Shown here: one piece after another, positions 51,705 to 60,373 of the stretch
Layout of the letters: each line of letters begins with the position of its first letter
Position numbering within the stretch: position 1 is the first letter of the stretch
Assembly (NCBI RefSeq): GCF_900187305.1
Contig: NZ_LT906434.1
Span: 2,418,001 to 2,482,000, forward strand
Direction of reading: 5' to 3'
Source of the DNA: Neisseria zoodegmatis
GTDB taxonomy: Bacteria; Pseudomonadota; Gammaproteobacteria; Burkholderiales; Neisseriaceae
Length of the DNA: 64,000 nt
Translations under genes and position numbers: made by a program
The notes under the pieces: generated by a model
What the model saw: only the letters and a program-made list of their open reading frames with translations
Database searches by the model: none
What the model was told of the DNA's origin: nothing

Positions 51705-53447
51705 TTACACTTTCACGGCCAAACTCACGGTAAAGATGCCGTCTTCGTCAATCCATTGGTGGATTTTCTTAAAACCCGCCTGCTCGACCAGTTGATCCAT
51801 TTCCTGCTGGCTGCGGCGGCGCATTACCCAGTTGGGGCTGCCCTCTTTGTGGCTGGTCAGCGCGCGGGCAATCATTTCGAGCTGCGGATGCCACGGCTGG
51901 CCGGTGTAGATGAGGTAGCCGCCGTATTCGAGTGCGTCGCAGAAGCCTTTGAGCGAGCGCATGATTAAGTCGTTGTCGGAAAACAGTTCGTGCAGGCCGG
52001 AGACGATGCCGAGTGTGGGGCGCGGGTTGAGGTTTTGGTAGTTGGCGCGGTCGTAGGCGTTCACTTCTTCAAAAGTAACGGTGTCTTGTAGCTTTCGTTC
52101 GGCAATCAGTTTGCGCCCTGCTTCGACGTTGACGGGGCTGTAATCGCGCAGGCGCACGCTGTCGGGCAGGCTTTCGGCGGTGAGTGCGTCGAGCACATAA
52201 CGCCCGTGGCCGGAAGCGATGTCGAGCACATGCACGGGTTTGCCGTGTTCGCGCAGTTCTGCAAAGGCCGTCTGAATGGCTTTGCCGATGTTTTCTTTGC
52301 GTTGGCGGATGCCGCGCCAGCCGATGGCGTTGAGATAATATTTGTCGACCGCTTCGCCGAATTTGTTGGTGCCTTGCGGTTGGTTGCGGTACACATAATC
52401 GAGGGTGCTGCCGGAATCGAAACCGGTTTCTTTGCCGATTTTCAAGCCTTCGCTCCAGTTTGCGCCGAGGCCGATCAGCCGGCGTTGCGCCGCCCAGTAT
52501 GCGCCGCGCGGGGTGAACGGCGACAGCGGCGTGGCCAATTCGTCGGCTTCGCGGCGGCTGTCGCTGTGGATATGGGCGCGGGTAACGTCGACGGTTTGCA
52601 GCGGTTCGCCGAAACGCTCGCGGATAAAGCGGCGCATTTCGACAAACGCGAGTTCGCGCTTTTCTTCGCCGAGGGTGTCGTGATAAAAGCCGCTGAAAAT
52701 GTGGCGTTCTTTAATGTGGCTGCCGAGGCGGTTGTAGAAATCGTGTTGCGGTTTGTGATGCACCACCCAATCGCTGCCGGACACCAACAACTGTATCGGC
52801 GTGGTGATGGCTTGGGCATCGGCCACCACGCGCTCGGCGGCATCGTACAAACCCAACAGGATACGCACGGAAATGGCGCGGGCGATCAGCGGGTCGTTGT
52901 CGTAGCTGGTTTGGCGTTCTTTGTTGTGGGTCAGGTAGTGTGATTTAACGTAGCTGTTCACAAAGAAATTGCCGCGCCATTTCTGCATCAGTTTCAAGCC
53001 GGTGCGGGCAAACGGCACATACAGTTTCACTTTGAACGCGGGCGAGGCTAACACGGCGCAGCGGATTTTCGGGGCGTAGTCGTGCAGCCATGCCGACACC
53101 AGCACGGCACCGACGCTTTGGGCGATAACGGCGATGTTTTCCGGTTTAATGCCGTATTCGCGCCCGATGTGCTGCACGAAATCCTGAATGTCGGCCACCG
53201 ACGTACCCAAACTTGGGCTGTCGCCACGCTCGCCCGGGCTGTGACCGTGGCCGCGTGCGTCCCAAGCGAAATAGGCAAAATCGTCGAAGCCGAGTTCGTC
53301 GGCCACAAACATCATGCGGCCGGAGTGCTCGTGCCCGCGGTGGAACAAGATGATGGCTTTATCGTTGCTGCCGTCCGGTGCGGGGCGGTAGCGATAGAAA
53401 AGTTTGGTGCCGTCGGCGGTAGCAAATGTTTTTTGTTGTTCTTGCAT
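51705..53447 (-). CDS. Bifunctional alpha/beta-hydrolase and SAM methyltransferase fusion
   Basis: This 580-residue protein has an N-terminal lysophospholipase-like alpha/beta hydrolase (about 8-285) with nucleophile elbow IAQSVGAV (Ser111), acid Asp226 in VSGSDWVV and His256 in GFYHDTLGE. The first Gly of the GxSxG elbow is Ala. A linker (LSPFTPRGAYWAAQRRLIGL) joins a C-terminal class I methyltransferase with motif I VLDIASGHGRYVLDAL (407-422). Both halves seem complete. It is the last gene of a minus-strand cluster with a DUF2238 membrane protein and a CDP-alcohol phosphatidyltransferase, so a lipid substrate is likely but unproven. Confidence 0.85.
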   Translation of the reverse strand: MQEQQKTFATADGTKLFYRYRPAPDGSNDKAIILFHRGHEHSGRMMFVADELGFDDFAYFAWDARGHGHSPGERGDSPSLGTSVADIQDFVQHIGREYGIKPENIAVIAQSVGAVLVSAWLHDYAPKIRCAVLASPAFKVKLYVPFARTGLKLMQKWRGNFFVNSYVKSHYLTHNKERQTSYDNDPLIARAISVRILLGLYDAAERVVADAQAITTPIQLLVSGSDWVVHHKPQHDFYNRLGSHIKERHIFSGFYHDTLGEEKRELAFVEMRRFIRERFGEPLQTVDVTRAHIHSDSRREADELATPLSPFTPRGAYWAAQRRLIGLGANWSEGLKIGKETGFDSGSTLDYVYRNQPQGTNKFGEAVDKYYLNAIGWRGIRQRKENIGKAIQTAFAELREHGKPVHVLDIASGHGRYVLDALTAESLPDSVRLRDYSPVNVEAGRKLIAERKLQDTVTFEEVNAYDRANYQNLNPRPTLGIVSGLHELFSDNDLIMRSLKGFCDALEYGGYLIYTGQPWHPQLEMIARALTSHKEGSPNWVMRRRSQQEMDQLVEQAGFKKIHQWIDEDGIFTVSLAVKV

Positions 53448-53476
53448 GATGTTTCCTTGCTTGAGGGAATAAGTTT

Positions 53477-53512
53477 TTCAGACGGCCTCTTATCTCCCCG
53501 AGGCCGTCTGAA
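53477..53512. terminator. Inverted DUS pair between DUF2238 gene and fusion gene
   Basis: TTCAGACGGCCT (53477-53488) pairs with AGGCCGTCTGAA (53501-53512). It may reduce transcription into the fusion gene. Confidence 0.55.
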
Positions 53513-53518
53513 CACAAT

Positions 53519-54139
53519 TCAAGAAGCCTGAATGCGCTTGTCGGGGCGGGCAAACAGGTAAACCGCCAGCGCCGTTAACGCGCCCAGCGTATCGGCCAGC
53601 ATGTCTTTCTGCGCGTCCCAAATATCGCCTTGCGAACCGAGAAACTCGATGCCCGCGCTGCCGCCTTCGATAACGGCATACTGCCACTCGATGATCTCAT
53701 AAGCCGCCGCCACGCCCATGATGAAAAACAGCGAAAAGAAAAACGCCAGCTTCATACTGCACATGCGGCGGCGCATCAGCCATTCGGCCATCGGGAAAGC
53801 GTAGAAGCCGATGATGTAATGCCCCACACGGTCGAAATGGTTGCGCCCCTCGCCCAGCAGCGGCGCGAGCATGCGGTTGGCCCAGTCAAACGGCACATCG
53901 GCAAACGTATAATGCGCGCCGGCGGTGTGCATCAGCAGCCAAAAGCTCATCAACAGATAAGCCAGATTGCTGAAACGGAACTTGTGAAACGTAAACACCA
54001 AGCCCAAAAAAACGGCCACAATCGGCAGGATTTCCGCCCACCACACGGCGCGGTTGACGGGATTGATGCCCGACCAAATGATCACGGTAAACAACACAAA
54101 AGCGAGCATCAGCGGAAAAAAACGGCGGCGTTGAGGCAT
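53519..54139 (-). CDS. DUF2238 (YjdF-type) inner-membrane protein
   Basis: This 206-residue protein has about six membrane segments. DUF2238 family motifs are HTAGAHYTFADVPFDW, GRNHFDRVGHYIIGF and FLGSQGDIWDAQKDMLADTL, with conserved His, Asp and Glu facing one side of the membrane (including AAYEIIEWQY). The family has no established function; the VanZ-like look suggests an enzyme or transporter of membrane lipids. It lies between the phosphatidyltransferase and hydrolase-methyltransferase genes. Confidence 0.85.
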   Translation of the reverse strand: MPQRRRFFPLMLAFVLFTVIIWSGINPVNRAVWWAEILPIVAVFLGLVFTFHKFRFSNLAYLLMSFWLLMHTAGAHYTFADVPFDWANRMLAPLLGEGRNHFDRVGHYIIGFYAFPMAEWLMRRRMCSMKLAFFFSLFFIMGVAAAYEIIEWQYAVIEGGSAGIEFLGSQGDIWDAQKDMLADTLGALTALAVYLFARPDKRIQAS

Positions 54140-54246
54140 AACATCCCTTTATCAAATCATCACTGTCGCAAATAAACTTTATTCCCGCTGCGGCTTGCTG
54201 CCTTGCATAGGAAATAAGTTTATTTGCCATACAAGCAAACATCTTT

Positions 54247-54849
54247 TCAGACGGCCTCTTGCAAGCCGTTGCGGATACGCCGCACGCAGGTGTAAACCAG
54301 CAATGCAGCCAACAGCCACATACCCCATTCCAACCATTGCGGCAGGCCGTCTGAAAGCGCATACCACAAACCCAAAGCGCCGAACACAAATGCGCGGTCG
54401 CTTTTACCCACCGGCCCGTCGTAACGGCGGCCGTTACCGTGCACCTGACCGAGCACGCCGCACAATTCGTTCATTGCCGCCAGCCAGATAAACAAGCCGA
54501 TCTGCACACCGCCAAACGGCGCGATAAACGCAAACGGCAGATACAGCGCGGCATCGGCGGCCACATCGGTAACTTCGTTCAGATAACCGCCCAGTTTCGA
54601 CTGCTGGCCGAACTCACGCGCCAGCATGCCGTCGACCGCATTCAAAGCCATGCGCACAAACAACCATACCGGCAGCAGCCAAAACCATGCCGGTGTATCG
54701 GCAAAAATACTCAACCACACGCCGAGCGCAATCGAAACTGCACAGGCAAACAGCGTTACCTGATTGGCGGTAACACCCCGCGCATACAGGCGGCGCACCA
54801 GCGGGCGCAACAGATTTTGAAATTTGGGTTTGAGGGCGTAGATGCTCAT
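54247..54849 (-). CDS. CDP-alcohol phosphatidyltransferase family protein, divergent active site
   Basis: This 200-residue membrane protein belongs to the family that transfers phosphatidyl from CDP-diacylglycerol to an alcohol. The signature D-x2-DG-x2-AR-x8-G-x3-D-x3-D is present as NAVDGMLAREFGQQSKLGGY followed by LNEVTD, so the first Asp is Asn70 and the third is Asn91, while Asp73 and the catalytic-base Asp95 remain. Several membrane segments are visible, and NGRRYDGPVGKSDRAF forms a polar loop. The alcohol substrate is unknown. It heads the cluster. Confidence 0.85.
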   Translation of the reverse strand: MSIYALKPKFQNLLRPLVRRLYARGVTANQVTLFACAVSIALGVWLSIFADTPAWFWLLPVWLFVRMALNAVDGMLAREFGQQSKLGGYLNEVTDVAADAALYLPFAFIAPFGGVQIGLFIWLAAMNELCGVLGQVHGNGRRYDGPVGKSDRAFVFGALGLWYALSDGLPQWLEWGMWLLAALLVYTCVRRIRNGLQEAV

Positions 54850-55119
54850 AGAAAAATGAAGAGGTTAAGAATTAAGAGGCCGTCTGAAAACGCGGATTAT
54901 AGTTTATCGAACAGGTAAAAAATGCCCCGCACGATAATCGGCGGCGAAATCTGCGCAACGGATTGTCATATAAAATTTTGCGGCGCGCGGGCAAGGTTAT
55001 GCTTTAACCGTCTGCGCCGTTCTTTTTAAAAATCCGCAATCTAACCGTCTGATCGCCAAGAAAAAACACCCGCACGATGCTTATCGTTTGGGTGTTTGGA
55101 TACTGCAATGAAATCGTAT

Positions 55120-57321
55120 TTAGTCGAGCTGCGTGACCGCTACCGGCAGATTGCGTACCGCTGCCAGCGTAGCAGAATGCGTTTCCTGCTGTTTGCGGAA
55201 TTCGGCCATATTGGTCGGCGTCAGCTTCGGCGTCGGCAAGGCGATGGCGGTCGGGTTCATGTGCTGGCCGTTCTTGCGCACTTCATAGTGCAAGTGCGGG
55301 CCGGTAGAACGTCCGGTACTGCCCACATAACCGATCACTTCGCCGGCTTTCACTTTACCCTCAGCCGGAGAGAAAGCACTCATATGCGCATACAGAGTTT
55401 CGATGCCGTTGCTGTGCGTCAGCACCACCGTATTACCGTAACCGCCTTTCCAGCCTTTGAAAGTCAGCGTACCGTCGGCAGTTGCGCGGATAGGCGTACC
55501 CGTGGCGGCAGCATAGTCGATACCGGTGTGCATCTTAACCGTGTGCAATACAGGGTGAACGCGCATACCGTAAGGCGAAGAAATACGCGTGTATTCAACC
55601 GGTTTCACATTGAAACCGTCGGTTGAGTGCAGTGCTTTACCGTGTTGGTCGTAGTAGCTACCGCTTTCCTCGTCGCCCTTACCTTGGCTGTAATAATAAG
55701 CCTGATAGGTTTTGCCGTCTTTAACCACTTCGGCGGCCAAAATATCGCCCGTAGCCATTTCCTGACCGCGGAAATACATGCTGTTGTAAAGCAGACGGAT
55801 GGAATCACCTTCGCCCAACTCTTCAACATTAACCACATCAGTGAAAATCTCGCTCAACGATTCGCGGATTTCCACCGGCACACCGGCCTGAGCCAACGCA
55901 CCGCGCGCCGAAGTACGCACTTGCACCGAACGCAGGGTAGGCATGGTTTCCATATCAATGGCGGAAGTGGAAGTGCCCCATTTACCGTTCACTTTCTCAA
56001 TCGCCACCAAATCGCGGAAACCGTTGTCGTCATCGTTGAAGAACTGCACATCGGTTACGTCGCCCGACGCATCAAAGCGCACGTTAACCGACTGCCCCGC
56101 GCGAAGTTGGATCAAGTCGCGGTCAATCGAGCTGTGCACCAGCACTTGGCGGATGTTCTCTTCCGACACACCGATACGGAACAATACATCGGTGAGCGAA
56201 TCGCCCGGCTGTACCGCTTCCTGCGCCCAATAGCTGCCATTCACGATACCGCTTTCCACATAAACGGGCGGCAACTCTTCCATCACGCGCTCGGCGCGGT
56301 AAAGGTCTTTCTCAGGCTGCGGCTCGTTAACCGCATAAGCGGCCACCATGCCTGAGACGGGCAGCAACACGCCCAAAATCGACCAGCGGACAGGTTTGTT
56401 TTGCCAAAAACGTCCCGCAGCAGCCACGGCAGGCAGCGCAGGCAAAGCGGAAATGGCTGCCCGTATCGGTTTAACGGCCGATTTAAACACCGCCGCCTTT
56501 CCTTTCACCCGCGCACTTGCAGGCACGGCAGCAGGTGCCGTTACAACCGTTTCAGGATTAAAGGCAGGCTTGCGTTGCTCGCTAACCGCAGCGGCAACCT
56601 GTACGGCAGGCGCTTCGGTTTCAATAGCTTTAACTTCAGTTTTCACCGCAGCTTCCGCAACCGTTTCAGACGGCCGCTCAACTGCTTCTTCCACCGCCAC
56701 TTTTGCTGCGGCAGTTTCTGATGCTTCAACTTCAATCTCAACCGGTTGTTCGGCCGTCTGAATCGCAATAGGCGCGGTTTCCGGTTCAACTTGCTCCACC
56801 TGTTGTACTACAGGTTCGATTACCGGTTCGTCAGCCACAGGTTCTGCGGCTTTGGCCACCGGTATTTCTACAGTCTTTTCTTGCGGCATGAAGGCAGAAG
56901 GTTTGACGTTCATTGCCGGTTTGAAACCGGTTGCCAATGATTTCACTGCTGCAACTTTGGCTCTCGCCACAATGTGGGTCACTGGAGCGGAAGGTTCGGC
57001 AATCTCTTGCACTTCTTCGGCTTCAACCGCTACCGGCGCTTCAACCTGCTCGGCTGCCGCGGCAACAGGTTTTGCTGCATCGAAATGGATCAGCTCCGGT
57101 CTAACCACCACAGGCTCTACCGGCACGGACTTCACCTCCAACGGAGTGGTCATCATCGGTTCGGCACACAGTACCGCAGCATCTGCGGCAATGTATTCGG
57201 TTTCGGTATGTACGATGCTGTTGTCAGCGGTGTGTGCTTCGCTTTCCGCGGTAACAACCGGCAAACTGCCGTCGTTATTTTGGGCGGGTGCCTTTAAAAA
57301 ATTACTCAAGGGCTTTTTCAT
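55120..57321 (-). CDS. M23 peptidoglycan endopeptidase with OapA-like domain and long low-complexity N-terminus
   Basis: This 733-residue protein has a first ~300 residues dominated by Ala, Val, Glu and Pro. A membrane segment follows (WSILGVLLPVSGMVAAYAV), then a LysM/OapA-like domain (VQPGDSLTDVLFRIGVSEEN) and the M23 catalytic domain with HTGID (His598, Asp602) and HLH (676-678). The family cleaves peptide cross-links in peptidoglycan. Characterised gonococcal M23 enzymes are much shorter, so the N-terminal, presumably cytoplasmic, extension is unusual. The first Met is used; its ribosome site is weak. Confidence 0.85.
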   Translation of the reverse strand: MKKPLSNFLKAPAQNNDGSLPVVTAESEAHTADNSIVHTETEYIAADAAVLCAEPMMTTPLEVKSVPVEPVVVRPELIHFDAAKPVAAAAEQVEAPVAVEAEEVQEIAEPSAPVTHIVARAKVAAVKSLATGFKPAMNVKPSAFMPQEKTVEIPVAKAAEPVADEPVIEPVVQQVEQVEPETAPIAIQTAEQPVEIEVEASETAAAKVAVEEAVERPSETVAEAAVKTEVKAIETEAPAVQVAAAVSEQRKPAFNPETVVTAPAAVPASARVKGKAAVFKSAVKPIRAAISALPALPAVAAAGRFWQNKPVRWSILGVLLPVSGMVAAYAVNEPQPEKDLYRAERVMEELPPVYVESGIVNGSYWAQEAVQPGDSLTDVLFRIGVSEENIRQVLVHSSIDRDLIQLRAGQSVNVRFDASGDVTDVQFFNDDDNGFRDLVAIEKVNGKWGTSTSAIDMETMPTLRSVQVRTSARGALAQAGVPVEIRESLSEIFTDVVNVEELGEGDSIRLLYNSMYFRGQEMATGDILAAEVVKDGKTYQAYYYSQGKGDEESGSYYDQHGKALHSTDGFNVKPVEYTRISSPYGMRVHPVLHTVKMHTGIDYAAATGTPIRATADGTLTFKGWKGGYGNTVVLTHSNGIETLYAHMSAFSPAEGKVKAGEVIGYVGSTGRSTGPHLHYEVRKNGQHMNPTAIALPTPKLTPTNMAEFRKQQETHSATLAAVRNLPVAVTQLD

Positions 57322-57534
57322 ATCAGGCCTCTTAAATGCTTATCTAGTTATGCGGATAAATCCGGCTTTGTATTGCTATTACTTTGATTTTCACAAGTAT
57401 TTTATGCACTTCTTTTCATATTGAAGTTTACCATAAAAGCACCTTCCCTGCTTTAAGCGGGTGTTTTGCTGCGTGAAAAATATGCGTAATAGCGTAAAAT
57501 ATGTGCGGTTTTATTGCCTACACATATTACTCCC

Positions 57535-58521
57535 ATGAACTTAACCTTAGCCCTACCCGCTTTAAATTTCAACAGTTCGGAACAGATTCCGACACTCAGT
57601 TTGCCCTCTCTCAATAAAATGCTGCGTTTCGGTCGTTATATTGCAACACCGTCGAGGCCGTCTGAATTTTACGGCCGTTTACTGTGGAACGGCAGCCTGC
57701 TCGAGCAAGCCAAGCGGCATTTACACATAGCCCGCGAACAAGCGGCGGTGTTTGCCAGCCCCGTATGGCAACAGATGGGCATGCACCATATGGACATGCT
57801 CGGCGGCACGGATATTCAGGTTCAAGCGCAAGAAGCCGCCGAATTGTGCGGCGGGTTGAATGCTTTTTTGGAAGATGACGGCTGGCGTTTTTATACTCTG
57901 CGACCCGACTTATGGCTGGTTACGCTGCCCTCTCCCCCGCTGTGGCAGGCGGAACCGGTGTTGGACGTGCTCGGCCAAATAGACGGCACGGTACGCGCAG
58001 AAGGTGCAGGCAGCGGCGCTTGGCTTCAAAAGCAAACCGAAATTCAAATGTGGCTGCACACCCATCCGATCAACGCGGCGCGTGTTGCCGCCAAAACACC
58101 GGCCATCAACGGAGTATGGATGTGGCAAGACATCGAAGGCGGCCAAACCAACCCGCCTTTGCTGGCTTGCGACAGCCCGTGGGCGCAGTTTTATCCGGGC
58201 AAAACCGTAGATGCGCCCTACGACTTCGCGGCTTGGGAAAGCATGAGACAGGAAACCGGCTCTATGGTTTCAGACGGCCTGATATTTTTAGACGACTTGC
58301 TGGTTACGCGCCACACCGCCGACGTGTGGGCTTATAAAGAAATACTGGAAAAATGGGAACACTGCTGGTTTGAGCCGCTGTGGCAGGCTTTGCAAGAAGG
58401 CCGTCTGAAAGAATTAAACATCATCACCGACGGCGAGCATGGAGGCCGTCTGAACATTAAATCCAAAGCAAGTCGGGCGTTTTGGAAAAGGAAAAAAACG
58501 TTTGCCGGACAGCTCAAATAG
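57535..58521 (+). CDS. Conserved protein of unknown function (betaproteobacterial)
   Basis: This 328-residue soluble protein contains GMHHMDMLGGTDI, DDGWRFYTLRPDLWLVTLP, EIQMWLHTHPINAAR and NGVWMWQDIEG, a pattern I associate with a betaproteobacterial family sometimes labelled cofactor-independent phosphoglycerate-mutase-like; that label is uncertain. No metal-site cluster typical of iPGM is evident. No signal peptide. ATG 57535 is preferred over TTG 57514, but neither has a clear ribosome site. DUS copies in the gene encode RPSEF and SDGL. Confidence 0.7.
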   Translation: MNLTLALPALNFNSSEQIPTLSLPSLNKMLRFGRYIATPSRPSEFYGRLLWNGSLLEQAKRHLHIAREQAAVFASPVWQQMGMHHMDMLGGTDIQVQAQEAAELCGGLNAFLEDDGWRFYTLRPDLWLVTLPSPPLWQAEPVLDVLGQIDGTVRAEGAGSGAWLQKQTEIQMWLHTHPINAARVAAKTPAINGVWMWQDIEGGQTNPPLLACDSPWAQFYPGKTVDAPYDFAAWESMRQETGSMVSDGLIFLDDLLVTRHTADVWAYKEILEKWEHCWFEPLWQALQEGRLKELNIITDGEHGGRLNIKSKASRAFWKRKKTFAGQLK

Positions 58522-58565
58522 CCTGATGAGGCCGTCTGAAAATAATCCGACACCTCCAACCCAAT

Positions 58566-58592
58566 AAACAAGCGGCCCGCAGGCCGCTGTTT
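58566..58592. terminator. Bidirectional terminator between the hypothetical gene and orn
   Basis: AGCGGCC (58571-58577) and GGCCGCT (58582-58588) pair around a CGCA loop, with AAACA and GTTT flanks that nearly extend the stem. Confidence 0.7.
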
Positions 58593-58601
58593 GATTTTGC
58601 C

Positions 58602-59150
58602 TTACGGCATCTTGATAAAAGTATCGCGATAATAACGCATCTCTTCGATGCTTTCCAAAATATCGTCCAAAGCCTGATGCGAACCTTTCTTCACCACACC
58701 TTTATACACGGCCGGATTCCAGCGGCGCGCCAGCTCTTTCAGCGTGGACACGTCTAAATTGCGGTAATGGAAATAGGCTTCCAATTTAGGCATATACCGC
58801 ACCATAAAACGGCGGTCTTGATGAATGGTGTTGCCGCACATCGGCGTGGTTTTCTCGGGAATCCACTGCGCCATAAAATCCAATAATTTCCGCTCCACTT
58901 CCGCTTCGGTGTATTGCGATTCGCGGACGCGCCGGGTCAAACCGGTGCGGGCGTGGGTGGCGGTGTTCCACTCGTCCATATTGTTCAAAATATCATCGCT
59001 TTGATGAACGGCATACACTTCCGACTGAGCCAGCACGTTTAAATCTTGGTCGGTGATAATCATCGCCACTTCGATGATTTTGTCGGTTTCGGGGTTCAGC
59101 CCGGTCATTTCCATATCGAGCCAGCACAGATGGTTTGCGTTTTGGGTCAT
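58602..59150 (-). CDS. orn: Oligoribonuclease
   Basis: This 182-residue DEDDh exonuclease degrades RNA dinucleotides. Exo motifs are [20 protein letters not shown] (first Asp-Glu), [17 protein letters not shown] (Asp) and [17 protein letters not shown] (His, Asp). Length is normal. A DUS abuts the start. Confidence 0.97.
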   Translation of the reverse strand: MTQNANHLCWLDMEMTGLNPETDKIIEVAMIITDQDLNVLAQSEVYAVHQSDDILNNMDEWNTATHARTGLTRRVRESQYTEAEVERKLLDFMAQWIPEKTTPMCGNTIHQDRRFMVRYMPKLEAYFHYRNLDVSTLKELARRWNPAVYKGVVKKGSHQALDDILESIEEMRYYRDTFIKMP

Positions 59151-59229
59151 TTTTCAGACGGCCTTTACATTAAAAATTTCAAACAGCAGCCATTATAAAG
59201 GATTTCAAACGGGCAAGGCCGTCTGAAAA
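59151..59229. terminator. Long-loop inverted DUS pair upstream of orn
   Basis: TTTTCAGACGGCCTT (59151-59165) is complementary to AAGGCCGTCTGAAAA (59215-59229) with a 49-nt loop. The right arm lies 22 bp past the stop of the next minus-strand gene. Confidence 0.5.
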
Positions 59230-59250
59230 ACAGCAGGCTTACCAAGCCGT

Positions 59251-59985
59251 TTATAAATCGAAATCGTTGGAAAAATATTTCGGCATCTCCACCACATCAA
59301 TTTTGTAACCCTTCAAGGTTTGGTAGTTGAAAAACACAAATTCATGGTTATCGCGGATTTTTTCGCCCATGATGTACACGTCACTGCTGCTGGCCAAAAT
59401 GTAGTAAGGCTTGTTTTCAAACACCATTTTGTCGTAGGTAGTACGGAAATAAGGCCGCGTGTATCCGATACAGAAAGCAAGTGCGGTGAAATAAAGAAAA
59501 ATGAAGGCGGTAAAAAACGGAGAATATTGTTCTTCATTACGAATCAGCGACATATCCATTTGAAAACGGTTGCCGATGCGGTGAAAAACGGCTGAAAACA
59601 ATAAAGAAACGCCCAAGTAAGCCAATAAAATTTTCAAAGGCATATACCCGAGCAACAGATAACACTCCACCGCAATCGGGAAAAACAGCACATTGAGCAA
59701 TACAAAAATCCTTAAGAAACCGATATGCTCAAACCAACTGCTTTTCTTTACCGCCCTCAGCAGCAGGTAGCCGATACCGTAACCTACCGCCAACACCAGC
59801 GACGTAATGCACACATAAGCCAAGCTGCGGGCAACATTATCCGGCCCTTTGGATACATGCCACCACGGATAACCATGAAAAAGCGCCTGCCCCCAGCCGT
59901 AGCAATATGCAGTTGCCCAACTGGTTATCCCCACGAAAGCCATTGAAACAGACGAATTGATGATTTTGTTTAAGCTGCGAATCAT
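59251..59985 (-). CDS. Hypothetical membrane protein
   Basis: This 244-residue protein has about five hydrophobic segments (MAFVGITSWATAYCYGW, SLAYVCITSLVLAVGYGIGY, IFVLLNVLFFPIAVECYLLL, ILLAYLGVSLLFSAVF, FFTAFIFLYFTALAFCIGY) and a C-terminal soluble domain of about 70 residues (YTRPYFRTTYDKMVFENKPY onward) ending in SNDFDL. I do not recognise the family. It appears monocistronic, with no clear functional partner. Codon use looks like that of neighbours, with a somewhat AT-richer 5' flank. Confidence 0.75.
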   Translation of the reverse strand: MIRSLNKIINSSVSMAFVGITSWATAYCYGWGQALFHGYPWWHVSKGPDNVARSLAYVCITSLVLAVGYGIGYLLLRAVKKSSWFEHIGFLRIFVLLNVLFFPIAVECYLLLGYMPLKILLAYLGVSLLFSAVFHRIGNRFQMDMSLIRNEEQYSPFFTAFIFLYFTALAFCIGYTRPYFRTTYDKMVFENKPYYILASSSDVYIMGEKIRDNHEFVFFNYQTLKGYKIDVVEMPKYFSNDFDL

Positions 59986-60119
59986 TCTGCAATAGCGATA
60001 AATCGGAAAATAGTTTTATGTAATATTATTACAATCCAAACAAACGCTCAAATCTTACTTACGATTTTTTGGATAAATATTGATATAAATCTAATTTGAG
60101 TAGAAAGCTTATACAGGCT

Positions 60120-60262
60120 GAGACCTTTGCAAAACCCTCAGATGTGGATGCAGTTCAAGGCGTAGCAGCGCAGCGAGTGCAGACATATCATATAGATAGG
60201 CAAACGAGCGGGCAGCGCACAACGTAGAAATGCGCCGCAGATGGGGGTTTTGCAAAGGTCTC
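60120..60262 (+). mobile_element. 143-bp MITE-like repeat, copy C
   Basis: A full copy with both inverted ends (GAGACCTTTGCAAAACCC). It is flanked by a perfect 5-bp direct repeat AGGCT (60115-60119 and 60263-60267). It differs from copy D by about one base, so both moved recently. It lies between the hypothetical membrane gene and the surface lipoprotein gene. Confidence 0.92.
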
Positions 60263-60302
60263 AGGCTAATAATCCGACCGGGCAATATCCACCCGATAAC
60301 AC

Positions 60303-60337
60303 AAACGGCAGAACGCTGTTAGAGCATTCTGCCGTTT
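60303..60337. terminator. Terminator of the surface lipoprotein gene
   Basis: AAACGGCAGAACGCT (60303-60317) pairs with 60323-60337 with one mismatch across a 5-nt loop, 37 bp after the stop on the minus strand. Confidence 0.7.
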
Positions 60338-60373
60338 TACTAAGCAAAGGTTTTGTCGAATAGAAAATAGAAA

